Below are positions 8,349 through 15,856 of a DNA stretch of 36,627 bases, piece after piece (position 1 is the first letter of the stretch; each line of letters begins with the position of its first letter). The stretch covers positions 1 through 36,627 of the IMG/VR virus record IMGVR_UViG_3300046002_000666; one strand, given 5' to 3'. Under the pieces are notes generated by a model. The model was not told the origin of the DNA, did no database searches, and worked only from the letters and a program-made list of their open reading frames with translations. The translations under genes were made by a program, and so were the position numbers. Source of the stretch: a virus.

Positions 8349-8878
8349 CTTACTCTCACAAGATTTAAACGGGTTGGCATTTTCTCATCTTTAGTGACTG
8401 TGCCACTAGCATCAAAGTCATACCAAGTTCCATCTTCAATAAGTTCCATAAACAGTTTATCAAACTTAGTTCTATAGAAACCAATCTTCACTACTTCTGC
8501 ATTATCCTGAGCACTGAAGTCTGCTATTTTTGGTAGCAAATATTCATACAGGGTAAAATACACACATAGGTCTGTGAAGTCTGCCTGACGCCCAAGAATT
8601 AAATCGGGGTCAGGCAGAGGTGCATCTATATAACCATTACGAGTCTGAGTGGCTGTTCTTTGGGAACTACTACCTTCTGCAAGATAGTAGTTCTTCCACC
8701 ATGCTGTGTTGCGAATTAACTGCAAAATACGGCTTGTGGCCTTGATAGTTAAATCTTCAACAGTAGTCTGATCGGCAATGCCTTCATTAGCCTCAAACAA
8801 TCTTTGGTCAGTAGCAGTTACATCCTCATATTCTGCGAATGCAATTACTCCAGTCTGATTGGGGTTAATAAAAGCCAT
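8345..8878 (-). CDS. Head-tail adaptor / connector protein
   Basis: 177 residues, mainly helical. VEDLTIKATSRILQLIRNTAWW near residues 40-60 and QADFTDLCVYFTLYEYLLPKI near 97-117 resemble gp6-like head-tail connector proteins, which ring the portal. It lies directly downstream of the major capsid gene, where adaptors are normally found. The C-terminal third has an acidic FDASGTVTKDEKMP segment. It is single copy in this window. The specific family is not certain. Confidence 0.6.
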   Translation of the reverse strand: MAFINPNQTGVIAFAEYEDVTATDQRLFEANEGIADQTTVEDLTIKATSRILQLIRNTAWWKNYYLAEGSSSQRTATQTRNGYIDAPLPDPDLILGRQADFTDLCVYFTLYEYLLPKIADFSAQDNAEVVKIGFYRTKFDKLFMELIEDGTWYDFDASGTVTKDEKMPTRLNLVRVR

Positions 8879-8894
8879 TGTCTTCTCCTAAGGA

Positions 8895-9758
8895 TTAGAT
8901 AGATGCGTCGAAAGTTGCGTTTACGCCATAACCTTCGTAAACAGTGCCAACACCATAAAGAGCGGAAGCAACTACGTCTGTGCCGATATAGCTAGCACGA
9001 CGTTGTGTTTCGATAGTGATGTCACGCATTAGACCAAAGCCTAGAGCGTCACGGTGGAAGATACCACCTAGATAATCACCTGCAGAACCACTAGTGATCA
9101 ACGGAACGTTTGCACTTTCATACATTGGAACACCGAACAACTGTCCGATATAACCCATACGCATTGCTTCGTTAGCAACATCACCATAAGCACCAGCTGT
9201 GAATACAACGTTACCTTGGCTTGTTAAAGCTGACTTCAAGTCATAAGCAACGTTAGGGTGTAGAACACCAACGATGCCTTCGCTTGGAACACCAGCAGCA
9301 CGTAGCTTAGTTACAGCTTGCATAACCAAAGCAGCAGTAATAGTTGTGGAACTAGAACCAACTGTGTTAGTTGTGAAGTCAGCAAACTTAGCCATCAAAT
9401 CACCGTCGATTTTCTTAGCAATTGCTTCACCGAATAAACGGCCTAGGTCAGCAACAACATTAGAAGCAGATGCTTGTAATGCTAGGTCAGTAACCAAAGT
9501 GCGTAGACCAACTTGTCCAACGCTGAAAGTTGCAACATCAGTAGAAACTGCTGTGTTGCTGAACTCATCGCCTTCAGTCAATGCTGCCGCAGTTTGCACT
9601 GGGTAGATTGGAACCTGAATGGTTTTGCCCTGAGTTGGGGCTAGCGAATAGTTTTTAACCAATCCGCGCATAATAGAACGCTCATTAGCAACGAACATTG
9701 CTTCTTGAACGATTGTAGGTAATAGGTCATTTAAGGTGACGCTTGTAGATCCAGCCAT
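8895..9758 (-). CDS. Major capsid protein
   Basis: 287 residues. MAGSTSVTLNDLLPTIVQEA begins a helical arm; the spine-helix region near 95-120 contains LGRLFGEAIAKKIDGDLMAKF; GIVGVLHPNVAYDLK and GYIGQLFGVPMYESANVP follow, and FHRDALGFGLMRDITIETQR near 235-254 is typical of HK97-fold coats of the N4-gp56 / P22-coat type. AGGAGATATAAC before ATG is the best ribosome-binding site in the head module. A scaffold gene ends 22 bases upstream. There is no cleaved delta domain, so the separate scaffold presumably serves assembly. Confidence 0.88.
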   Translation of the reverse strand: MAGSTSVTLNDLLPTIVQEAMFVANERSIMRGLVKNYSLAPTQGKTIQVPIYPVQTAAALTEGDEFSNTAVSTDVATFSVGQVGLRTLVTDLALQASASNVVADLGRLFGEAIAKKIDGDLMAKFADFTTNTVGSSSTTITAALVMQAVTKLRAAGVPSEGIVGVLHPNVAYDLKSALTSQGNVVFTAGAYGDVANEAMRMGYIGQLFGVPMYESANVPLITSGSAGDYLGGIFHRDALGFGLMRDITIETQRRASYIGTDVVASALYGVGTVYEGYGVNATFDASI

Positions 9759-9780
9759 GTTATATCTCCTGTATTAATAG

Positions 9781-10449
9781 TTAGGCTATGCCAGCGGACT
9801 TTCTATACTCTTGATAGATCTTTCTGTCTGCTGACTTGGACATATCCAATTTGGTTATGTCTAATTTTTCACGTGACTGACTCACATTGCTTTTACTTTG
9901 TGTAGTTGATGGGCCTGCGCTTTTAAAGTGCGGGTTGCTGTCTAAGAATTCCTTGACCAAGTCCTCTACTCTGAAAGGTTGTCCCTTGTCGGAATATCTA
10001 ACTGTGCCTTTTTCATCTAGCACTTCAACTTCACCCGTTTCTCCCAATCTAAGATTGGACTTCAATAATGCTTGCACCTGCTTAGGATTCACTGCACCCA
10101 ATTGTGCGGCAGTGTTTACTAATGGCATATCTACAGTATAAGACTTGATAATCTCATCACGTTTACGTATTTCTTCGTCTTTCTTGGCAGCTAGATCAGC
10201 AATGATTTTATCAAAGTCGCCGCGCTTTTTTTGTAGCTCGAGCTGTTGCTGTTCATGTGTTGCTTTAAGTTGACGTAGTTCGTCAATATCACCTAGATCT
10301 GCAAATGTCTTTTCATACTTCTTTTGGACTGCACCTTTTGTGCGGGCCATCATGTCGTTGACTTCTTCTTGCGTATAAGTTTTTACTGACTGAGCCTGGT
10401 TATTTTCAGAAGATCCAGTATCTTCATTAGCCAATGTATTGTCTGACAT
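9781..10449 (-). CDS. Capsid scaffolding protein
   Basis: 222 residues from ATG at 10449. Residues ~20-105 are very rich in Glu, Lys, Asp and Gln and form coiled coil (TYTQEEVNDMMARTKGAVQK, then LKATHEQQQLELQKKRGDF). A Ser/Thr/Gln linker follows, and the C-terminus is short and basic (KIYQEYRKSAGIA). This composition and the position between portal and major capsid are classical for a scaffold. No protease triad is seen. An upstream ATG at 10503 in the same frame would add 18 residues, but AAAGG before 10449 makes the inner start more likely. Confidence 0.8.
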   Translation of the reverse strand: MSDNTLANEDTGSSENNQAQSVKTYTQEEVNDMMARTKGAVQKKYEKTFADLGDIDELRQLKATHEQQQLELQKKRGDFDKIIADLAAKKDEEIRKRDEIIKSYTVDMPLVNTAAQLGAVNPKQVQALLKSNLRLGETGEVEVLDEKGTVRYSDKGQPFRVEDLVKEFLDSNPHFKSAGPSTTQSKSNVSQSREKLDITKLDMSKSADRKIYQEYRKSAGIA

Positions 10450-10533
10450 CGTCGCATCGCCTTTATAAGTTAAAGTAGGTTGATGCAACCATTGTGATTG
10501 CATCAGTGTTTCTATTTATAGCCATTGATAAAA

Positions 10534-10875
10534 TCAGGCTATTTTATCCCTGATTTGATTCAATTGCTGTCTGTTCTGTTGTATCAGAACAGCTACGGGT
10601 GTAGCATATTCACCGTATCCGGGATACGAAAACAGCCATTCATGAACAGGATCTCTTGAATCAAGTTCTTCAGCCATTGCCTCAACTACCGTGTCAGGGT
10701 ATTCAACATGCCATACCCTAGCGTGATAGTGACCCAATGGTGGGATTGAATCTTTGTCTCCCCAATCCTGTAGATCGATAAGCCCTTGTTGATAAGCTCG
10801 CAAGCTCCAAGGGCATTCTTTAGCTATACTCTTATAGTAGGCTAACCAATCAACGCTTTGGTGGTTTCTTACCAC
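10534..10875 (-). CDS. Conserved-looking protein between portal and scaffold, unknown function
   Basis: 113 residues from a GTG at 10875, preceded by AGGAAGAGG. The sequence is aromatic-rich (DWLAYYKSIAKECPWSLRAY near residues 9-28, then HARVWHVEYPDTVVEAM) and ends in a basic helix. I do not recognise a family. A stronger ribosome-binding site (GGAG) points instead to ATG 10897 in another frame, which gives only 15 residues; a +1 shift would join that start to this frame. Start choice is therefore open. Confidence 0.6.
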   Translation of the reverse strand: MVRNHQSVDWLAYYKSIAKECPWSLRAYQQGLIDLQDWGDKDSIPPLGHYHARVWHVEYPDTVVEAMAEELDSRDPVHEWLFSYPGYGEYATPVAVLIQQNRQQLNQIRDKIA

Positions 10876-10897
10876 GGCCTCTTCCTCTTCCTGGCAT
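10850..10897 (-). CDS. 15-residue Arg/Gly-rich ORF overlapping the start of the next gene
   Basis: ATG at 10897 is preceded by GGAG at a six-base distance, 11 bases after the portal stop. It encodes MPGRGRGRGKKPPKR and stops with TGA inside the following gene. It may be a leader peptide for translational coupling, the true N-terminus of the 113-residue protein reached by +1 shifting at CGT-TGA, or a consensus error in the assembly. I see no way to decide from one sequence. Confidence 0.35.
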   Translation of the reverse strand: MPGRGRGRGKKPPKR

Positions 10898-10907
10898 AGT
10901 AGTCTCC

Positions 10908-12617
10908 TTAGTTGTTATTTCTTGCGGCTTCACTGGCAGCATACACAATGTCTTCTACTGTGACGCCTGGCAGTGCAGCCATGATCTCAGCATTGGTCAT
11001 GCCTGTCATGATCATATCTTGAATTTGTCGAGCAACGTCTGCATTTAGACCTGCGTTATATGATACTTCTTCTTCTACTGGTTCCCATTTGGCACACCAG
11101 TATACTGCACGGACTGGGGCATCAAACTTGGTGCAATATAATTCACCTGGCTTATAGTATTCACAATTGCCGCAGTTCTGTCCTTCAGGGACATCTGCAT
11201 TGCTGGCTGGTTGATATGCGTCGGGTAAGTTGCTGTTGATCTCTTCACCGTCAGGATAGAGTCTTCCTGGCTGTGGGTTAGGATCATTGAACGGTAGACG
11301 AGATTTTTCTTCGCCCAGCATTTCGATTAGTTGTTCATCAATAACACGGAACATAACAGGATCAGTTGCCGCTGCTTTGGCTGAGACCAACTGTGATATT
11401 TCACGCTGTTCATCACGGATGTTAAAGCTGTCTGGATATTCTACTTCTCCCATCCACTCACGGCCTTGATATAGACCAAACAAACGCCAGATCTGTTCTT
11501 CAGCTAATTCAAGTTGATCTGCTTTCTCTGCTAACTTAGCATTAAGCAATTGAAATTCTGTTTCTAATGATACACCACTTTGGCTTTGTGTTTTAGTTGT
11601 GCGAACACCACTAGTGAAACTCATACGATCAATGCTTTCAACTAACTTGTCAATGCTGCTGTGAATGTTAGCAACACTGGTGCCACCTGACTCTAGATAG
11701 TAGGGATTCAAGCCTGGATCACTGCCTTCTTGCAGTTGAATAATTGCACCAGCACCGCTACCTAATTGTGCAGTAGGTGGAACAACAAGACTAGGGTGAC
11801 CGTCTAAGCGAATAGCTTGTTCATTCTCTGAAGTTAAATTATAGATCTGTCGTTGCACATCGCTGATGTCAGCAATGTCGCTAACACCAATGTCTTTAGT
11901 AATACCACGTTGATTGTAAACTAGAATAGCGGGAATCTTGCCCAACATATTCAATTCTTCATCACGCAAGTATGCTTCTTTCTTGACATCATCCATCATC
12001 CAAGTCTTGATTGTCTCTCGAGTCCATTCTTTAACAACTGTTATACCATCAACAACTTCTTCAACATACTTAAAATAACTTAATTCATAACGTCCATTAG
12101 GTTGACGCTCCCAAGTCCAGTCCGATACAACAAGTGGGGTTAACAAATTAACATAAGGGCGAACACCCATGACTAATTCATCTGCTGCTGTTTGTTGACC
12201 AATATAGGGCTTGGTCATAATGATCCAAGAATGTCCAAATACTGAAGACCAAATACTAGTTTGCTTCATGAAAGCATCTAAACTGCGTCCTTCCATATCA
12301 CAGTCTTTTAAGAAATTTTCTACATCAGGTTGATCTTGCCAATCTTTAAATTCACGTTCAGGGCTTTCTCTAAACATAAAACTAATGTAAGTTGAAATAA
12401 CTGATTGGCAGTGATTGTCTAATGGAGTATTGTTTAAGCGAGCTTGATATTCATTACCAGTTTCTAATACATACTTTGTCAAATATCCGCTTCTACGATA
12501 TTCTTCGCCGCCTGCATATGATTCATAAAGAAACTGCCAACGATCACGGTTTCTCATGTAAAGCCAATGCGTTGAAGCAAGGGCGGTGTAGTCGTCAAGT
12601 AAGGTCTGATTGGCCAT
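10908..12617 (-). CDS. Portal protein with C-terminal cysteine cluster
   Basis: 569 residues. The N-terminal 420 residues look like a portal: NRDRWQFLYESYAGGEEYRR, a helical wing, NLTSENEQAIRLDGHPSLVV near residue 265, and SSIDKLVESIDRMSF in the stem/crown region. It lies four bases downstream of the large terminase, the usual order. Residues ~480-510 add a feature not usual for portals: NCGNCEYYKPGELYC followed by VYWCAKWEP, a C-x2-C-x9-C-x12-C cluster like high-potential iron-sulphur proteins or a zinc knuckle. The last 40 residues resemble a small helical domain (MIMTGMTNAEIMAALPGVT). Confidence 0.85.
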   Translation of the reverse strand: MANQTLLDDYTALASTHWLYMRNRDRWQFLYESYAGGEEYRRSGYLTKYVLETGNEYQARLNNTPLDNHCQSVISTYISFMFRESPEREFKDWQDQPDVENFLKDCDMEGRSLDAFMKQTSIWSSVFGHSWIIMTKPYIGQQTAADELVMGVRPYVNLLTPLVVSDWTWERQPNGRYELSYFKYVEEVVDGITVVKEWTRETIKTWMMDDVKKEAYLRDEELNMLGKIPAILVYNQRGITKDIGVSDIADISDVQRQIYNLTSENEQAIRLDGHPSLVVPPTAQLGSGAGAIIQLQEGSDPGLNPYYLESGGTSVANIHSSIDKLVESIDRMSFTSGVRTTKTQSQSGVSLETEFQLLNAKLAEKADQLELAEEQIWRLFGLYQGREWMGEVEYPDSFNIRDEQREISQLVSAKAAATDPVMFRVIDEQLIEMLGEEKSRLPFNDPNPQPGRLYPDGEEINSNLPDAYQPASNADVPEGQNCGNCEYYKPGELYCTKFDAPVRAVYWCAKWEPVEEEVSYNAGLNADVARQIQDMIMTGMTNAEIMAALPGVTVEDIVYAASEAARNNN

Positions 12618-12621
12618 TGTA

Positions 12622-13851
12622 TTATCCTATTTTATGTCCCCACTGTCTAATCGCAATAGGGGTAGTTGGTTGTCTAATGGGGAACAAGTAATCCACCATA
12701 TATCTAAGAGCATCGTTCATATGATCGAAGCCTGAGTCTTTGTCTGGGATACTTGTTCCCTCTTTATAGGTTTGCTTCTCCAGACACTCGATGCTATATT
12801 TAACTTTGGGGTCAAAGAACAATGTAGTAACACCGCTGGAACTGCGTAGTTTAGCGTTTACTGCGTTGATTCCATCTCTGACTGCATTGTGGCTGTGTGG
12901 TGCTTTTACTGTAAAGCCAGCATTGCGAAGTATGGTGTGATCAGTCTTGCCACCTGCACTAGTCTTACGCTGGGAGCCTGCTGGGTCAGGATAGGCTATG
13001 ATGGTGTGTCCTGGATAGCGTGTCTTAACTTCTTCTACTAGCTCTTCAGTGTTTGATCCAAATATCTTAAACTCATCAAACACATGCAAAATGTTTCCAG
13101 TCTTAACTGCAATGGTTGCTGACATCGGATCTATGTTAAAATCTAAACCCAAATGCAGTTCCTTAGGCAATGGATCAGTGTAAGGTTTAACATTTACTTT
13201 GCGATCAAATGCGTAGAATATACGTCCTGAGAATGTTTCAAAGGTGGCACGAAACTCTTGATTGAATGTGCGCTCATCTAGACTGCGGCGTGCTGCTTCA
13301 ATTTCCGTAATGGAAACATTGCCACCTTGCTCTGTAGTATATTGAAAGCTGGCCCATTCTTCAGGAAATTCATCAGCCAAATCATATAAGTCTTTAGCCC
13401 AGTTCATGCCCTTAGGTGTGCCAATGAACAGTGCTGACCCCATCTTGTCTGCCAATGTGGGACGCAATGTTTCAGTCCATGCAGCTTCATCAATATCTGC
13501 AAACTCGTCCATGACTAAAAAGTCAAGTCCCACACCACGCAAACTATCGTAGTTGTCTGCACCTTTAAGACTGATTGTGCTGCCATTCTTTAATTCAAAG
13601 CTCATGTTGGTTTCGTTGATCTTACTGACCCAACGTAGGTCTTGTAATTTCTTACGCAACTTCTTGAACACAATCATCTTAGCTTGTTTGTATGTAGGGG
13701 CTACGTACCACACTTCCTTATCAGGTAGACGTGCTGCCTTGCACAGTTCTCTAACTGACAAGTGTGTTTTGCCAAAGCGTCGACCGGCTATAACAACCTT
13801 GAAACGCTGTGATGCATCTACAATAGTCTGCTGTGGATTACTCAGTGGCAT
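12622..13851 (-). CDS. terL: Terminase large subunit
   Basis: 409 residues. Walker A is AGRRFGKT (near residue 22), Walker B is FLVMDEF (near 113) and the coupling motif is IGTPKG (near 145). The RNase H-like nuclease shows GLDFNIDP (near 235), IIAYPDPAG (near 290) and DHMNDALRYMV near the C-terminus, which supply the metal-binding acidic residues. It acts with the small subunit and portal as the genome-packaging motor. Being slightly short for the family, it has little C-terminal extension. Packaging type (headful or cohesive ends) cannot be read off, but the circular contig fits headful packaging. Confidence 0.95.
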   Translation of the reverse strand: MPLSNPQQTIVDASQRFKVVIAGRRFGKTHLSVRELCKAARLPDKEVWYVAPTYKQAKMIVFKKLRKKLQDLRWVSKINETNMSFELKNGSTISLKGADNYDSLRGVGLDFLVMDEFADIDEAAWTETLRPTLADKMGSALFIGTPKGMNWAKDLYDLADEFPEEWASFQYTTEQGGNVSITEIEAARRSLDERTFNQEFRATFETFSGRIFYAFDRKVNVKPYTDPLPKELHLGLDFNIDPMSATIAVKTGNILHVFDEFKIFGSNTEELVEEVKTRYPGHTIIAYPDPAGSQRKTSAGGKTDHTILRNAGFTVKAPHSHNAVRDGINAVNAKLRSSSGVTTLFFDPKVKYSIECLEKQTYKEGTSIPDKDSGFDHMNDALRYMVDYLFPIRQPTTPIAIRQWGHKIG

Positions 13852-14062
13852 TGGCGAATAAGTTTATATAACGCTGTTCTTCATCTTGAGCTGCTTCAAG
13901 TGTATCGAAGTAATCAGCTGAATATACTTGATAATTTTCATTAGCATAATCCCACTGATACAAGCATAAGGAATAGCCAGGAGTTTTAGATCTCACTTTA
14001 ACTATATTCTTATGTTTCAATATGTTAAACAGTTGAGGATTAGATTTAATCTCACTCATCAT
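13838..14062 (-). CDS. Small protein between the two terminase genes, unknown function
   Basis: 74 residues from ATG 14062 (a second ATG at 14059 is equally possible); it overlaps the small terminase stop and the large terminase start, so all three are translationally coupled. The sequence MSEIKSNPQLFNILKHKNIV, then YSLCLYQWDYANENYQVYSA, suggests a compact alpha/beta fold. I do not know a family. Frames extending to 14098 are unlikely because they lie inside the small terminase. Confidence 0.6.
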   Translation of the reverse strand: MMSEIKSNPQLFNILKHKNIVKVRSKTPGYSLCLYQWDYANENYQVYSADYFDTLEAAQDEEQRYINLFANATE

Positions 14063-14444
14063 CACTCCATGGTAGAGGAGTGTTAGCTTCACTGTCAACA
14101 GGATTGTCGCTCATGCCTAAGAAGTTTTTAGCTAGGAAAATCTGTAGTGCTGCATTGTTATTCTGACATGCGTTATTCAACATAGCACGTCTAAGACTAA
14201 TCTTAACTGCTACACGAGCTTTTGTCAGTTCTGCGGCGAAGTTTCTACTGATGGCATCTTCAGTAACACCAAACCAGTCTGCAATTTCAATATTCTTACA
14301 ACCTAAGGCTGCTAGTTTATAAACTTCTTCAGGTGGGACTACTTTCTTATCGCGTCCAACAGGGAGACCTAATACAATCTTTTCTTGTAGTTGTTTAGGT
14401 TTTGGTCCTCGCTTGCCAGAGGTGGGAATATCATTATCTTGCAT
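14052..14444 (-). CDS. terS: Terminase small subunit
   Basis: 130 residues. A basic N-terminus (KRGPKPKQLQEK) precedes a helix-turn-helix: VYKLAALGCKNIEIADWFGV followed by TEDAISRNFAAEL (residues ~42-75), typical of TerS DNA-binding domains. The C-terminus has helices (ISLRRAMLNNACQ, AALQIFLAKNFLGM) for oligomerisation and an acidic tail. It recognises the packaging start site and loads TerL. It is the first gene of the packaging operon; a terminator (14538-14572) separates it from the small genes upstream. Confidence 0.85.
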   Translation of the reverse strand: MQDNDIPTSGKRGPKPKQLQEKIVLGLPVGRDKKVVPPEEVYKLAALGCKNIEIADWFGVTEDAISRNFAAELTKARVAVKISLRRAMLNNACQNNNAALQIFLAKNFLGMSDNPVDSEANTPLPWSDDE

Positions 14445-14537
14445 ACCAGTATTTACTTAAATGGTAAAATAACCATTAGGTAATATGACTAATCTATTGT
14501 ATAATTGTTATACGGCATCAGTGCGCGAACGATTGTC

Positions 14538-14572
14538 AAAAGAAAGCCCCCTACTGCAAGTGCAATAAGGGG
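14538..14572 (-). terminator. Rho-independent terminator upstream of the packaging operon
   Basis: Minus-strand stem CCCCT / AGGGG continuing to ATTGC / GCAGT around an ACTT loop, with one bulged T and a final CTTTCTTTT tract. It separates the small-gene operon (ending at 14672) from the small terminase. TTGACA occurs just downstream of it on the same strand, but no -10 stands at a normal distance, so I do not call a promoter here. Confidence 0.75.
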
Positions 14573-14644
14573 TTTCTAATTTCTTATTATTATTACACCG
14601 CGAAGGAAAGAGGGCAATAACTTAACAAGAGAAAACTGTTCAGA

Positions 14645-14669
14645 AGTAGGGCAGTTGCCTGCCCATACT
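14645..14669 (-). other. Ten-base-pair hairpin with GCAA tetraloop
   Basis: The minus strand forms AGTA, a bulged T, GGGCAG, loop GCAA, CTGCCC, TACT, starting three bases after the stop of the 55-residue gene. GNRA loops are stable and often act in RNA docking or 3'-end protection. No U-tract follows immediately, so it is not a classical terminator by itself; the terminator at 14538-14572 lies ~75 bases further on. Confidence 0.6.
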
Positions 14670-14671
14670 CC

Positions 14672-14839
14672 TTATTTCATTTTAGCTTCAATCTTTTTTA
14701 ATGTATTAGCAATACTATCTAAACTTTCACCTAACCAACTAATCAAATTATGTGTTTCTACATTGAACTCAATTGTGGTGTCATTGTCAGTCAAATTATC
14801 AATTGCATTTACTATTTCTACTAATTTTTCTTCTAACAT
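14672..14839 (-). CDS. Small acidic helical protein, unknown function
   Basis: 55 residues from ATG 14839, preceded by AAGGA at a good distance. It begins MLEEKLVEIVNAIDNLTDND and ends SIANTLKKIEAKMK; two amphipathic helices are predicted by eye. It is the last gene of a three-gene unit that starts at the promoter 15480-15508. A longer frame from 15127 exists but would overlap the lipoprotein, so the inner start is preferred. No family recognised. Confidence 0.65.
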   Translation of the reverse strand: MLEEKLVEIVNAIDNLTDNDTTIEFNVETHNLISWLGESLDSIANTLKKIEAKMK

Positions 14840-14930
14840 TTTATTTTCCTTTAAGTTAAACTGCTTTTCCTTCGCAGTAATAATAGTATAACTGAGAATA
14901 CTCTTTTTGCCTAATGGAAATTTAACCAAA

Positions 14931-15179
14931 TTACTTTTTAGATATTCTACCCACTCGTGTGCCAGTGGTTGTGAATATGTTGCCACTTGAGTCAATCCTT
15001 GCCACACGTTCACCATTGGGTTTGAATACACTGCCCTCTTGAATTCGATACACAGTCTGTCCATTAGTATCACGGACATATTGGGTATCAGAGGATCTGC
15101 CCGTATAAGAACTACCACCTGACGCACAACCAGTTAGGGCAAGTGCGGCGACAATTACTATATGCATGTGACTTTTCAT
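14931..15179 (-). CDS. Phage-encoded lipoprotein
   Basis: 82 residues. MKSHMHIVIVAALALTGCAS is a class II signal peptide with lipobox LTGC (Cys at residue 18), so the mature protein should be a lipid-anchored envelope protein. The mature part carries three similar beta units: TNGQTVYRI, PNGERVARI and TTGTRVGRI, suggesting a small beta repeat. AAAGGACG precedes ATG, and the start overlaps the stop of the previous gene (ATGA). Phage lipoproteins commonly protect the infected cell from a second phage by blocking receptors (known for T5 Llp); assigning that role here is inference. Confidence 0.8.
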   Translation of the reverse strand: MKSHMHIVIVAALALTGCASGGSSYTGRSSDTQYVRDTNGQTVYRIQEGSVFKPNGERVARIDSSGNIFTTTGTRVGRISKK

Positions 15180-15439
15180 TCTGCGTCCTTTACCAAACTT
15201 TTGAAGAAATTAAATTGATTTAGATTAAATCCATAATCAATAACATCCCAACTTGTGTCAGCATATTGATTGGAAAGATCAGCAAAACTTTTTACTTTTT
15301 CGTAAAAAACTTTATCTCCTTCAACAAAAATAAAGTTATTATTATTTTTGATACCTTCAATTTTATATTGAGATCCAAAATTGACAACAATAACTTCAAT
15401 CTCATTATTATTGCTAAAATGCAAATTAAGTTGTTTCAT
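15176..15439 (-). CDS. Small protein of unknown function, first gene of a promoter-proximal unit
   Basis: 87 residues from ATG 15439. The frame is open upstream to 15508, but the -35 and -10 boxes of a perfect promoter lie there, so the start must be at or below about 15473. The sequence (MKQLNLHFSNNNEIEVIVVN, then NFIFVEGDKVFYEKVKSFAD) has beta-strand pattern with Asn-rich turns. It is followed by the lipoprotein with a four-base overlap. Codon use is AT-rich compared with the structural genes. No family recognised. Confidence 0.65.
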   Translation of the reverse strand: MKQLNLHFSNNNEIEVIVVNFGSQYKIEGIKNNNNFIFVEGDKVFYEKVKSFADLSNQYADTSWDVIDYGFNLNQFNFFKSLVKDAE

Positions 15440-15479
15440 TATGTGCGCTTTTCTGTATAACGCTGTTGAACAAATATAT

Positions 15480-15508
15480 ATTATAGCAGAAACTGGCACT
15501 CGTGTCAA
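15480..15508 (-). promoter_or_regulatory. Perfect sigma70-type promoter, TTGACA-N17-TATAAT
   Basis: Minus strand: -35 TTGACA at 15508-15503, 17-base spacer, -10 TATAAT at 15485-15480. Transcription should start near 15473, 34 bases before ATG 15439. It drives the unit of 87-residue protein, lipoprotein and 55-residue protein. Host-type consensus implies early or constitutive expression by host RNA polymerase. Confidence 0.88.
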
Positions 15509-15532
15509 TCGCTGGGTTATTGTGTGTTGTTT

Positions 15533-15739
15533 TTACGCAACAACACCAGCACGAGTAAGTTCATATTTAAGTGCTTCAATAATTTCATTATGGTGAGCAA
15601 TATAAGCATATACTTGATCGCATTTTACATCATTACCTTGCTTTTGAAAGACTTCTAATCGTTTATAACAATCTGCTTTTCTTTTAGTGTGAGTAATAAT
15701 GCCATCTTTCCAAGACATAATGTCGTATTTGTTAGCCAT
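15533..15739 (-). CDS. Small protein of unknown function with its own promoter
   Basis: 68 residues starting MANKYDIMSWKDGIITHTKR, with a helical middle (YKRLEVFQKQGNDVKCDQVY). GAGGAG stands upstream of ATG, and the promoter at 15796-15824 lies ~57 bases before it. It is a single-gene unit, because the next promoter (15480-15508) begins soon after its stop. No family recognised; the arrangement is that of a small host-interaction protein made early (inference). Confidence 0.7.
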   Translation of the reverse strand: MANKYDIMSWKDGIITHTKRKADCYKRLEVFQKQGNDVKCDQVYAYIAHHNEIIEALKYELTRAGVVA

Positions 15740-15795
15740 TTTGTGCTCCTCATAAACAACTCATTTTGCGGTGTGCTTTTTGCTGTCTATGTGTT

Positions 15796-15824
15796 ATTAT
15801 AACGCATTTTTACCAGTTTGTCAA
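15796..15824 (-). promoter_or_regulatory. Perfect sigma70-type promoter, TTGACA-N17-TATAAT
   Basis: Minus strand: -35 TTGACA at 15824-15819, 17-base spacer, -10 TATAAT at 15801-15796. The leader to ATG 15739 is about 50 bases. Together with the second promoter 316 bases downstream, the boxes are identical and the spacers equally long, while the spacer sequences differ. Confidence 0.88.
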
Positions 15825-15856
15825 TCCCCTACAAGCACTAGGGTTATTCAGTGTTG

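Noticed and set aside
14510-14540. TTGACA near 14538 as promoter for the small terminase
   Set aside because: The nearest TATAAC lies 21 bases away, too far for a normal spacer; a weaker promoter may exist but cannot be supported.
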